Shown: positions 33,057-39,657 of the stretch, piece by piece
Layout: every line of letters begins with the position of its first letter
Position numbering within the stretch: the stretch's first letter is position 1
Source: JAKFYM01 sp964612065
GTDB lineage: Bacteria; Bdellovibrionota; UBA1018; CAIPTA01
Direction of reading: 5' to 3'
Length of the DNA stretch: 52,866 bases
NCBI GenBank assembly: GCA_964612065.1
Contig: CAZTCD010000013.1
Location: 1 to 52,866, forward strand
The notes under the pieces: model-generated
Told to the model about the DNA's origin: nothing
The model's input: only the letters and a program-made list of their open reading frames with translations
Databases searched by the model: none
Made by a program: the position numbers and the translations under genes

Positions 33057-33184
33057 TGCCTGTTGATGAACTGCCGAGTTCGCTTTCAGATACGAGAGGT
33101 TGCAGCGGTTTCTGTTAAATCCTTGGACCGCAGGGAAAAATGGCCCGATCTTTCCTGGTCTTTGCCTCAATCCATCAACAGGCA
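33057..33184. repeat. 12-bp perfect inverted repeat closing a 128-nt intergenic element
   Basis: TGCCTGTTGATG (33057-33068) and CATCAACAGGCA (33173-33184). The 340 bp between the NHL gene and the next gene (33037-33376) hold no convincing ORF. Inside the repeat, GCGGT and ACCGC can form an inner stem. A TTGACA box at about 33207 follows. It could be a structured RNA or a leader element. Confidence 0.45.
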
Positions 33185-33376
33185 TGTATTCCAGCTTGTG
33201 AATCCTTGACAGTTTCCCCTCTCTTTCGGCCATTCACCCGCTCAATTTCCCTGCACTTTTTCCAAGCCAGCCCTGGGCTGGGCAAAGAAGCCACAATGGG
33301 GACCGGGTACGTAAACTTTTCTAATGCCGCAGCTTGCGGCAGTTGGTAAAAGAGCGCCCCATAAGGAGAACCCCTA

Positions 33377-34234
33377 ATGAACAATGTAAAAGTTCTGTTC
33401 GCCATGTTCCTTGCAGCCGGCGCTTTCCAGCCGGCCCAGGCCGATACCTCTCTCGCAGCCGGCTTGAGCAACAAAAACCTCGATCTCGTGGCTGACCGCC
33501 GCGGCGGTGGCCGTGGTCCCGGTCGTGGTGGCCCTGGCCGCCCCGGCAATGGTCCCGGCTTCGGCAACCCCGGCCGTCCTGGCCATGGTGGCCCTGGCCG
33601 CCCCGGCAATGGTCCTGGCTTCGGCAACCCCGGCCGTCCTGGCCACGGTGGCCCTGGCCGTCCCGGCAATGGTCCTGGCTTTGGTAACCCCGGTCGTCCT
33701 GGCCATGGTCCCGGCTGGAACAATCCTGGCCGTCCTCCTCGCCCGGGCTTCGGTCGTCGTCCTGGTTGGCGTCCCGGCCGTGGATGGGGTGGTGGCTGGC
33801 GTCCCGGTCCTCGTCCTGGCTTCCGTCCGGGCTGGGGCCACAATCGTGGATGGCATCGCCCTGTGCGCTGGCGCCTTCCCCGCCGCGGCGGAGTTTGGTT
33901 CCCGCCTGTGTTCATTCCCGTGCCTATGCCCGTGGATGGATTTGAAAGCCTCTGCGACGGCAACTTCGTAGGCGTTTTCGGCTCCGATCGCGATGCCTAT
34001 ATGGCTCTGCGTTCTGACGGCTACTACGTAGACGGCTCCCTCGTGATCACCGATCCGGATGGCCAGTATCGCGTAAGCGGCACCTGCCAGGACGACGGTG
34101 ACGGCACCGCCGAAGTAACCATCAACCTCAACGGCGGAGCCCCTTATGTGGGCCAGATCTATATCGCCGAAGACGGTGAAGTTTACTTCGAAGGCGAGCA
34201 AGGCCGCATCACCTTCGAACTGAAGCGCCAGTAA
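33377..34234 (+). CDS. Exported GPGRPG-repeat protein
   Basis: 285 residues. Signal peptide MNNVKVLFAMFLAAGAFQPAQA. Residues about 45-160 are a Gly/Pro/Arg/Asn-rich repeat region (units of GGPGRPGNGPGFGNPGRPGH), turning Trp/Arg-rich (GRRPGWRPGRGWGGGWRPG). The C-terminal domain of about 90 residues is beta-rich and acidic, with two cysteines (SLCDG, GTCQDD), ending FELKRQ. SD AAGGAG is unobstructed, and a strong terminator follows. The basic repeat could bind an acidic polymer; this is inference. The first gene of the window has related GGPGRPG motifs. Confidence 0.82.
   Translation: MNNVKVLFAMFLAAGAFQPAQADTSLAAGLSNKNLDLVADRRGGGRGPGRGGPGRPGNGPGFGNPGRPGHGGPGRPGNGPGFGNPGRPGHGGPGRPGNGPGFGNPGRPGHGPGWNNPGRPPRPGFGRRPGWRPGRGWGGGWRPGPRPGFRPGWGHNRGWHRPVRWRLPRRGGVWFPPVFIPVPMPVDGFESLCDGNFVGVFGSDRDAYMALRSDGYYVDGSLVITDPDGQYRVSGTCQDDGDGTAEVTINLNGGAPYVGQIYIAEDGEVYFEGEQGRITFELKRQ
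33541..33710 (+). repeat. Tandem 60-bp repeat encoding 20-residue units
   Basis: About 2.8 in-frame copies of a 60-bp unit, each encoding a Gly/Pro-rich 20-mer and differing by a few third-position changes. Copy number may vary among strains and the region is prone to mis-assembly. Confidence 0.9.
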
Positions 34235-34253
34235 TCGAAACCCGAAAATAGAG

Positions 34254-34295
34254 ACGCGCTCTTTCCCCAGCGGAAGGAGCGCGTTTTTGTTTTTC
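34254..34295 (+). terminator. Strong intrinsic terminator of the repeat-protein gene
   Basis: ACGCGCTC (34254-34261) pairs with GAGCGCGT (34277-34284), extended by CTTTCC/GGAAG to a stem of about 13 bp, then TTTTGTTTTT. Confidence 0.92.
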
Positions 34296-34313
34296 CCGGC
34301 AGCAGAAAAAGGG

Positions 34314-34352
34314 GAGGCCGCAGCTCGCCGATTCATGGTGAGCTGCGGCCTC
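34314..34352. repeat. Perfect 13-bp inverted repeat
   Basis: GAGGCCGCAGCTC (34314-34326) and GAGCTGCGGCCTC (34340-34352), 13-nt loop. On the minus strand it is followed by CCC then five Ts, so it could be a minus-strand terminator. Confidence 0.75.
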
Positions 34353-34454
34353 GGGGGGATTTTCAGATGTGGAAAGCGCCTTTTATGGAGGGGGGTGACG
34401 CTCCCTATACATCTTCGAAACTTCCGGAACCAACCAAGAAGTCCCAATCAGCAA

Positions 34455-34506
34455 AGACAACGTACCCGGGTACCCAGAGCGGTGCCATGAGTATGTTGTC
34501 TTTTTT
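34455..34506 (+). terminator. Intrinsic terminator without an upstream gene
   Basis: AGACAACGTAC (34455-34465) pairs with GTATGTTGTCT (34491-34501; one G-T pair), directly followed by Ts to 34506. The nearest upstream gene already has its own terminator at 34254-34295. Confidence 0.65.
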
Positions 34507-34683
34507 CTACCGAATTTTTTCGCATTTTATGAACTAAGATCCGGTCAATTCTAGCCAGAAATCCCTCTCTCGCCCTGCAAGCCCCTGCCCTTAGCCCACC
34601 GAACTTATTGGGGAATCTTTGCCCGCCCCCAGGCTTCGCGCCGCGTATCGCCTCTCTGCTTTCTTCGGGCTAGCTTGCCGCCC

Positions 34684-35337
34684 GTGAAGCATTCGCAGGA
34701 AAAGAAAGTACATGAGCTCCGTCTGGCGGTGAAACGGCTGAGAGCGCTCGCTCGACTCCTAGGGCCTCTGGGCATCGAAGAAGCGAAGCGAATCAACCTC
34801 GAACTCCGCGCAGTAGGAAAAAGCCTTTCGCCTAACCGCGATCGAACCGTGCGAGACAAATGGCTGCGCAAGCATGGCTTCGAGCCGCCCCCTGCCCCGG
34901 CCAAAGCACCCGGCAGCGCTCCTCCCCTGAAGCCCGCCACCAGAAAAATCGCTCTGCTTCGGGACCAGTTGATCGGCCGGCTGCCAGAGCTTAGCCCGGC
35001 AGGAATCGGTTTCGCCCTCCGGGCTCAGGCCGAGAAAGTGGAAAAAAAGAGAAAGAAGGCAAAGAAAAATCCCTGCGAAGAATCCTTCCATCAATGGAGG
35101 AAGCGCGCCAAAGAACTCCTCTACCAGCAGGAAATTCTCGGAATGACGGAGCCGAAGAAACTTCTGAAATTAACGAAAATCCTGGGGCGAGCCCAGGACA
35201 GCGCTGTAGTGCAACACTCCACTCTGCCCCCGGCTCTCTCGGGGGCCGCCAAAGCGGCGAAGAAAGAAAAAAAGAAGCTATGGAAACAGGCCCGCAGGCT
35301 GGGGCCGGATTCCCTGCCCTCCATCCACTTTCCTTAG
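34684..35337 (+). CDS. CHAD domain protein
   Basis: 217 residues, very basic. Both CHAD histidine motifs are visible: VHELRLAVKRLRALARLLGP near the N-terminus and FHQWRKRAKELLYQQEIL later. Such helical domains bind polyphosphate or other polyanions and often sit near CYTH phosphatases; none is adjacent here. The Lys-rich stretches (EKKRKKAKKN, AAKKEKKKLWK) fit anion binding. GTG start with TAGCTT 7 nt upstream and no SD, so probably leaderless. A long leader region with a terminator precedes it (34296-34506). Confidence 0.85.
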   Translation: MKHSQEKKVHELRLAVKRLRALARLLGPLGIEEAKRINLELRAVGKSLSPNRDRTVRDKWLRKHGFEPPPAPAKAPGSAPPLKPATRKIALLRDQLIGRLPELSPAGIGFALRAQAEKVEKKRKKAKKNPCEESFHQWRKRAKELLYQQEILGMTEPKKLLKLTKILGRAQDSAVVQHSTLPPALSGAAKAAKKEKKKLWKQARRLGPDSLPSIHFP

Positions 35338-35350
35338 TGCTTGGTTCTGG

Positions 35351-35980
35351 TCAGTTTCTGGAAACTTCGATCTCGGCGATTTCCACCGCTACCACCCGGG
35401 CATCGTCTTCCCCCGGATCCAAAAAGAGCAGCCGCTCCTGTTCGTGTTCCCCTATGCGGAGCGTGTCGCCGGGGCGAAGGGAGAATTCCTGCTCCCCCGG
35501 AAAAACGGAAGCGCTCACTTCACCGCTCACCCCGTGCACGAAAAGCAGAGGCGCCGTGAGCGAGAAAGAGCGGGGCCTTGCCTTGAGCTCTATGATGGTG
35601 AACTTGGCCAGCATGAGATCGGGATCGTAGATCAGCCCGAGATCTTCCACCGGCCCCGAAGGCAGCTGAATATCCACGTCCACTTCCGCGTTGAAGCGGA
35701 GCACCTGCCCGTTTTTCAGACTTCGCCTCAGATCCGTGAACTCCAGAAGAACCTCATTTCCCTTGGTAAGCGTGAACAAACGCTCGAAATCGGGAAAGAG
35801 GGAGAAAGGACCGGCCTCTTTCACTTCTGCGGTGGAAAGGCGCCAGATGAAATCCGCCTTGGTGAGGGAGCTATTGGCGGGAAAAATCGCGATCTCTTTG
35901 GTGATGCCGCCCCCGTTCTTCCAGGGAGAGGATTTCAGGCTGCCGTACGGTATCAGGGTGCAGAACTCTTTCTTAGTCAC
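35351..35980 (-). CDS. HutD/Ves-family protein
   Basis: 209 residues with the HutD signature SPWKNGGGITKEIAIFP, then DFIWRLSTAEVKEAGPFSLF followed by PDFERLFTLTKGNEV. The fold is a bicupin. HutD genes are often linked to histidine use and Ves to cold response in E. coli, but no hut genes are here. GTG start (MTKKEF). It lies 35 bp after the stop of the small exported-protein gene upstream and may share its transcript. Function uncertain; possibly a small-molecule-binding cupin. Confidence 0.88.
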   Translation of the reverse strand: MTKKEFCTLIPYGSLKSSPWKNGGGITKEIAIFPANSSLTKADFIWRLSTAEVKEAGPFSLFPDFERLFTLTKGNEVLLEFTDLRRSLKNGQVLRFNAEVDVDIQLPSGPVEDLGLIYDPDLMLAKFTIIELKARPRSFSLTAPLLFVHGVSGEVSASVFPGEQEFSLRPGDTLRIGEHEQERLLFLDPGEDDARVVAVEIAEIEVSRN

Positions 35981-36015
35981 GGCCGCACCGCCCGCAGCTC
36001 AAGGACGAAAGGTGA

Positions 36016-36276
36016 TCAGTCATCCTGATCCTCCCGCACCACGGCGCCATCATCGTTCAGAAGGTAAGTTCCGTTTTCTCCCGAATCCCTGAGGTCCGGC
36101 TCCTTGGCTCTCTTTTCGCAGGCTTCCTTTTCTCCCTGCGTTCTGCAGGCGGAACAATGCCCGCAGGTGCAGGTGGCCGCGCGGCACTGCAGCTTGCGAT
36201 CGCCCAGATTCACGGAAGCAGGTGCCCTCGCATCGGCGAGACCCGGCAACAATGAAATCAGGAACAGAAAAGCCAT
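36016..36276 (-). CDS. Small exported cysteine-rich protein
   Basis: 86 residues. Short signal peptide MAFLFLISLLPGLADA, then RAPASVNLG. Cysteines cluster in LQCRAATCTCGHCSACRTQ plus EACEK, a pattern suited to a metal site or disulfide knot. The C-terminal tail is acidic (GAVVREDQDD). It lies 62 nt downstream of a strong minus-strand terminator that ends a possible structured leader or RNA, so it may be attenuator-controlled. Not recognised. Confidence 0.7.
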   Translation of the reverse strand: MAFLFLISLLPGLADARAPASVNLGDRKLQCRAATCTCGHCSACRTQGEKEACEKRAKEPDLRDSGENGTYLLNDDGAVVREDQDD

Positions 36277-36337
36277 GGCAACCTATCGGATAGAAAAGCC
36301 GTTTGGCTTAATGATCTGCCCCGCCCGCCGTGTAAGC

Positions 36338-36376
36338 AAAAAAGGGCGGGTGCCCCCTTCTCTGAAGCACCCGCCC
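36338..36376 (-). terminator. Strong minus-strand intrinsic terminator
   Basis: On the minus strand GGGCGGGTGC (36376-36367), 13-nt loop, GCACCCGCCC (36353-36344), then six Ts (36343-36338). Perfect 10-bp stem. The 36377-36676 stretch upstream on this strand has no credible ORF. Confidence 0.85.
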
Positions 36377-36600
36377 CCACACACTTCACGGACACAGACC
36401 TGGCTCTGCAGCCTCATGGAGCAGAGGCCGTGCCACACGCCCCCCCTCTCAACCGCAAGTTTCACCTTTTCTGTTTTCTCCGCTCCGTACGGGCACTTTT
36501 TTCGACACATTCGGAGCGGCCGCTCACCGCTTTGCAGGTATTTCCGCAGGCTCAACTGGTGTCAGGCCCTTCCCCGCGGTGCCATTTCGCACTCGCCCAG
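36338..36600 (-). ncRNA. Candidate non-coding RNA or long structured leader
   Basis: About 260-300 nt of minus-strand sequence ending in the terminator above. Hairpins visible in RNA sense: GTGC/GCAC; CCGC...GCGG enclosing GGGC/GCCT; CCGCTCCG with CGGAGCGG; CGTG/CACG; and GGCCTCTGC with GCAGAGCC (one bulge). The frame 36555-36283 crosses the terminator and does not look like protein. I checked for tmRNA, RNase P and SRP RNA core motifs and did not find them. It either is an independent RNA or is the attenuated leader of the gene at 36276. The 5' end is not determined. Confidence 0.4.
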
Positions 36601-36676
36601 GAGCCAGAAGGAATCCAGTCGCCCTTTAAATTCTTACAAAACTCATCTCTTACCCGCGTTCGTTCGATGCGTCTCC

Positions 36677-37225
36677 ATGAAGACACATCTGACTTTCACC
36701 CTGTTGTTAACTCTTACCCTCTCTCCTTTTGCCTTCGCGAAATCCGATGCGAATCCCATCGAAAATTTCGAGCAGGTGGCCCCCGGTGTTTACCGGGGCG
36801 CGAGCCCGGGCCCCAAAGGAGTGGCCTACCTCAAGAAAATGGGATTCAAGACCATCCTCAATCTTGAGGCCCGCAAATCCGTGATCAAAAAAGAAAAGGC
36901 CGCCGCGGAGAAATATGGAATCCGCTGGGAGTCCTACCCCATCACCCTCTTCACCCTCCCCAAAGACGATACCCTCGACTGGATGCTGGACCTGATGGCA
37001 GACACCCAAAACCACCCGATCTTCGTGCATTGCCGGGCCGGGCGCGACCGAACCGGAATGATGATCGGCCTCTACCGGGCTGAGGTGCAGAAATGGGATC
37101 CGGCCCACGCCTGGCAGGAGATGCTCGATAAGGGATTCCGGAGGTTTTACTTTCCGTTAACCCGGATCTTTGAAAGAAGAACGGGAATCAACGTCCGGAA
37201 ACAATGGGTGGCGCAGGAGCGTTAA
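36677..37225 (+). CDS. Exported dual-specificity/tyrosine phosphatase
   Basis: 182 residues. Signal peptide MKTHLTFTLLLTLTLSPFAFA. The domain has the Cys-phosphatase P-loop HCRAGRDRTGMM (C-x5-R) and upstream NLEARKSVIKKEKAAAEKYG as in DSP/PTP-like proteins; a general-acid Asp could be in LPKDDTLDWM. An exported tyrosine or inositol-phosphate phosphatase acts on host, prey or extracellular substrates in other bacteria; here this is inference. The frame is open far upstream (to 36104), but the signal peptide fixes the start near 36677. No clear SD. Confidence 0.85.
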   Translation: MKTHLTFTLLLTLTLSPFAFAKSDANPIENFEQVAPGVYRGASPGPKGVAYLKKMGFKTILNLEARKSVIKKEKAAAEKYGIRWESYPITLFTLPKDDTLDWMLDLMADTQNHPIFVHCRAGRDRTGMMIGLYRAEVQKWDPAHAWQEMLDKGFRRFYFPLTRIFERRTGINVRKQWVAQER

Positions 37226-37335
37226 CCTACAGAAATTGGGTACAAACCCCGGTAATCCACTTGCGGGGCCTTTGCGTTTTGGAGACACTGAAGGCCCCCG
37301 CTCACCGGAGTGAACCGGCCCTGGATCCTAGCCTG

Positions 37336-37503
37336 ATGACCCTACGAATCCTGAAACCGATCCTGCTCGCCACCGGCGCTTATTTCGCACTGATTTTGGC
37401 CATGAACGCCTATTCCCGTCGGCAGCCGCCTCCGGAAAGCACTACCCAGGCCGAGACCAGCCATGAGTCCCTCCACGAGAAGAAAAGCGACTTCGGCCCC
37501 TGA
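37336..37503 (+). CDS. Small single-pass membrane protein
   Basis: 55 residues from ATG 37336: one hydrophobic segment (ILKPILLATGAYFALILAM) and a polar tail rich in Glu, Ser and Pro (QPPPESTTQAETSHESLHEK). The frame is open to 37204, but the upstream part looks non-coding. No clear SD. It stands between two other plus-strand genes. Unknown function. Confidence 0.5.
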   Translation: MTLRILKPILLATGAYFALILAMNAYSRRQPPPESTTQAETSHESLHEKKSDFGP

Positions 37504-37587
37504 ATCGAACTCAATTTATGCTGCGCATCAATATATGCGCTCTGCAAAAAATTCGTTATAAGACTCGGATTCCGAGGAACTCTCCGA

Positions 37588-38436
37588 GTGACCGACGCAA
37601 AACTCGAGCAATATAAATTTTATTTATCCCTGCTGAAACTTCCCGCAGGGGTTTCCGCCGAACAAGTGGAGGCCCGCTTTCGCGCGCTCGCTCATAGGCA
37701 CCACCCTGACCACAATCCCGGATCCATAACCGCCAATCATACGTTCAGGGCCCTCCTCGAAGCGCGCCATTTTCTTCGCACCAACGCTCTCGCCGGCCAG
37801 GCCTGGAGCCGCAGCCGCTCGGGCCTCGAGTGGGAGTGGAATCGTGCCCCCTACCAACCAAATCAAAGCCAAAACCGGCAGGATAAAAAACCGCGCTGGG
37901 AAAGCATCCGTCCCCAGACAAACGCTCCCGCCGATCTTGCCGCCGATGCACCCGCACGCCAGGCTCTTCGCCCCTTCGTGCTGAGAGCCGGTGCGGTGGC
38001 TCTGATTCTCATCGTGTTCTCCGTATCCTTGAGTTTTTATAAGCCCCGGCATCGAGTGAAAAGCGTGGGAGAGTTCGGGAAGAAAATCGAGATACCTGTG
38101 GCGAAAGCCAAAGCGAAACCCGCTTCTCCTGATCGCAAGCGCACCAAGAGAACAGCCCGAAAAACCATCGCCCGCTCCTGGCCTCGCGTAGCGCACTGCC
38201 TGAGCGCGATGCCAGCGAAGCGCTCCTATAAGGGCGAGGTAACTTACCGGCTGAAAATTGAAAACCGCCTGGCCGCCAAGGTATCCGTAGTGGAAGACTC
38301 CCTCGGCTTCCCGCTGGCGCATCAATGCGTGAAACGAGTATTGCTCGCCACGGATTTCGGAGCGGTGGAAGAAGATATCATTTTGGATTTCACCAGCGCT
38401 TTCGAGCTTGGCGCGGAGCGAATGGCGGGCCGATAG
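37588..38436 (+). CDS. J-domain membrane protein with AgmX/TonB-like C-terminal domain
   Basis: 282 residues, GTG start with GAGGA upstream. Residues 8-68 are a J domain including HHPDHN (HPD motif that stimulates DnaK). A linker with Trp and Gln follows, then one transmembrane segment (AGAVALILIVFSVSLSFY, about 132-150), a Lys/Arg-rich stretch, and a C-terminal domain (about 190-275) with HCLSAMPAKRSYKGEVTYRL, AKVSVVEDSLGFPLAHQCVK and DIILDFTSAF, a pattern like the AgmX/PglI C-terminal domain related to TonB. The J domain would be cytoplasmic and the C-domain periplasmic. This domain pair is unusual. Confidence 0.78.
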   Translation: MTDAKLEQYKFYLSLLKLPAGVSAEQVEARFRALAHRHHPDHNPGSITANHTFRALLEARHFLRTNALAGQAWSRSRSGLEWEWNRAPYQPNQSQNRQDKKPRWESIRPQTNAPADLAADAPARQALRPFVLRAGAVALILIVFSVSLSFYKPRHRVKSVGEFGKKIEIPVAKAKAKPASPDRKRTKRTARKTIARSWPRVAHCLSAMPAKRSYKGEVTYRLKIENRLAAKVSVVEDSLGFPLAHQCVKRVLLATDFGAVEEDIILDFTSAFELGAERMAGR

Positions 38437-38443
38437 GATTCGG

Positions 38444-38836
38444 CTATTGGCCGAGGAGCTTCTCGGCGATGCCCACGTCGGCCGGCATCAGCTTCCAGTT
38501 CAGCAACTCTCCCGGCTCCACCCAGGCGATCTCGCTATGGGCCTCCATTTTGGTAGGCGGGGATTTCATTATACAGAGAAAAGCGGCCAACTCGATCATG
38601 CCGCTCTTGATGGGAAACGGATGGCGCATAAAGAAGCGCTCGATCTCCACCCCAATGCCGAGCTCCTCATCGAGCTCGCGCAAAAGGCAGGCCTCCTCGG
38701 CTTCTCCCGGTTCGAGCTTGCCACCGGGGAACTCCCAAAGGCCGCCCTGGGAGTCGTCTTCCCGGCGTTTGGCGAGCAGGATCTTTCCTTCGTGCTGGAT
38801 AATGGCGCAGGTCACGCGCTTTACGGAATCAGTCAT
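38444..38836 (-). CDS. Nudix hydrolase, MutT-like
   Basis: 130 residues. Nudix box present: GGKLEPGEAEEACLLRELDEELGI (G-x5-E-x7-R-E-L-x-E-E-L-G-I). N-terminal VTCAIIQHEGKILLAKRRED and GLWEFPGGKLE match the MutT/8-oxo-dGTPase branch. It likely removes oxidised nucleotides. The start at 38836 (MTDSVKRV) lies 8 nt after the stop of the S4 gene; the longer frame from 38866 would overlap that gene. Converges on the J-domain gene with 7 bp between stops. Confidence 0.93.
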   Translation of the reverse strand: MTDSVKRVTCAIIQHEGKILLAKRREDDSQGGLWEFPGGKLEPGEAEEACLLRELDEELGIGVEIERFFMRHPFPIKSGMIELAAFLCIMKSPPTKMEAHSEIAWVEPGELLNWKLMPADVGIAEKLLGQ

Positions 38837-38844
38837 GCTTGGCC

Positions 38845-39162
38845 TTATTCGCTCTCTCCGTCCCAAATCACATCCACATACGTGGCGCCTGTATTCAGAG
38901 AAGAGCTCGGCTTTGCCGGCTGGCCCTTGATCAGGATTTTCTTTTCGTCGAAAAGCTTTTTGAACTGAGTTCTCGAGATTCGCTTCAAGGAATCGTTCTC
39001 TTCCTGGCCGCGCAAAGCCTCAAGCAGGTGCACATCGAGCCGCTTCTGCCTCGAATTCATCATCAGCTTCAACCGAAACGCTCCTTTCACCAAAGGCGGG
39101 GCGTGCGGATCACTCGCCGTGGCGGAGCCTTCCTGGTTCGGGGCTTTTTTATCGTCGGTCAT
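38845..39162 (-). CDS. S4 RNA-binding domain protein
   Basis: 105 residues. The core RQKRLDVHLLEALRG, ISRTQFKKLFDEKKILIKGQ and GATYVDVIW follows the S4 fold as in the N-terminus of RluD-type pseudouridine synthases, but no synthase domain is attached. It may bind rRNA, like small heat-shock S4 proteins. The start at 39162 (MTDDKKAP) has SD GAGGA upstream; 39195 is possible but lacks one. Operon with the Nudix gene. Confidence 0.85.
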   Translation of the reverse strand: MTDDKKAPNQEGSATASDPHAPPLVKGAFRLKLMMNSRQKRLDVHLLEALRGQEENDSLKRISRTQFKKLFDEKKILIKGQPAKPSSSLNTGATYVDVIWDGESE

Positions 39163-39280
39163 GGCTTGTCCTCTTGTTGATCCGCACCTTCGCATTCCGC
39201 ACGCTTCCGATCAAGAAGCAGATCTCTCTTTCCAAACAAATTTTGGATATCCAACCAATCAAAATAAAAGGTGTTTTAGT

Positions 39281-39309
39281 TTGTATGCGCTCCGCCTGCC
39301 TGCTAGCCT
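39281..39309 (+). promoter_or_regulatory. Promoter of the small basic protein gene, probably leaderless
   Basis: TTGTAT (39281-39286), 17-bp spacer, TAGCCT (39304-39309), then 6 nt to the ATG at 39316. Confidence 0.6.
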
Positions 39310-39315
39310 TTTTGC

Positions 39316-39513
39316 ATGGCAAACCGACAAATGACCCAGAAGAAGCGTGCGCGTGAGCAGTCACTGATGGAACGTCGGGAAGACAAAGCCGCCAAGAAGG
39401 CAGCCCGGCAGGAAGAAAAAGAGGCAAGAGCCGCCCTAAAGGCTCAGGGAATTGATCCGGACCTGGAAGGCATCATCGCCGGCCCCCACAATACCCCTGG
39501 CCTCTTTGAGTGA
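39316..39513 (+). CDS. Small charged protein of unknown function
   Basis: 65 residues, ATG at 39316. The N-terminal two thirds are a highly charged helix (QKKRAREQSLMERREDKAAK and on through EEKEARAALKAQ), and the C-terminus IDPDLEGIIAGPHNTPGLFE looks like a conserved tail seen in small proteobacterial hypotheticals. Probably cytosolic; may bind nucleic acid. No SD, but a good promoter places initiation at the start codon. Confidence 0.75.
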   Translation: MANRQMTQKKRAREQSLMERREDKAAKKAARQEEKEARAALKAQGIDPDLEGIIAGPHNTPGLFE

Positions 39514-39580
39514 TTTCGCCCCCAAAGCCCCTCTCTCCAGCAGCCTATGTGGCTGTAATTAGTGGCATTTTTATCGTCCA

Positions 39581-39609
39581 TAATAATTGACTATTTTAGT
39601 TAATTATTA
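39581..39609. repeat. AT-rich palindrome spanning the promoter of paralogue B
   Basis: TAATAATT (39581-39588), 13 nt, AATTATTA (39602-39609). It overlaps the -35 and reaches into the -10 of the promoter, a typical operator position. Confidence 0.5.
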
Positions 39610-39613
39610 TACT
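39587..39613 (+). promoter_or_regulatory. Promoter of paralogue B
   Basis: TTGACT (39587-39592), 15-bp spacer, TATACT (39608-39613). Same unusual spacer length as paralogue A. Confidence 0.55.
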
Positions 39614-39614
39614 T

Positions 39615-39651
39615 TCCGGGCACCCCTGGCTACTTTCTAGCTTTACCCGGA
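39615..39651 (+). promoter_or_regulatory. 5'-UTR hairpin overlapping the SD of paralogue B
   Basis: TCCGGG (39615-39620) pairs with CCCGGA (39646-39651); inner stem GCTA/TAGC. The SD GGAG (39649-39652) is mostly in the 3' arm. The ATG is at 39658. Confidence 0.45.
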
Positions 39652-39657
39652 GAAACT

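Larger units (their letters stand above)
34296..34506. ncRNA. Candidate structured RNA region (strand uncertain)
   Basis: About 210 bp with no ORF that looks coding. It contains a perfect 13-bp hairpin (34314-34352), a mid-region able to fold (GATGT/ACATC, AGCG/CGCT, ACTTC/GAAGT) and an 11-bp stem plus T6 at its plus-strand end. Read on the minus strand, the same two hairpins remain, and the left one is followed by CCCTTTTT. Either strand could give a discrete RNA. No known RNA family recognised. Confidence 0.3.

Noticed and set aside
33140..33349. 69-codon plus-strand frame in the 33037-33376 gap
   Set aside because: No SD, biased composition, overlaps the inverted repeat; not convincing.
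33541..33710. CRISPR-like direct repeats
   Set aside because: The 60-bp copies are contiguous, in frame and coding; no spacers.
36338..36640. tmRNA, RNase P RNA or SRP RNA in the minus-strand RNA candidate
   Set aside because: No tag-peptide frame or TPsiC arm, no GAGGAAAGUCC or GGUAAGAG core, and no GGAAGNAGC apical loop.
36104..36676. N-terminal extension of the phosphatase frame
   Set aside because: The signal peptide at 36677 fixes the start; the extension crosses another gene and the minus-strand terminator.
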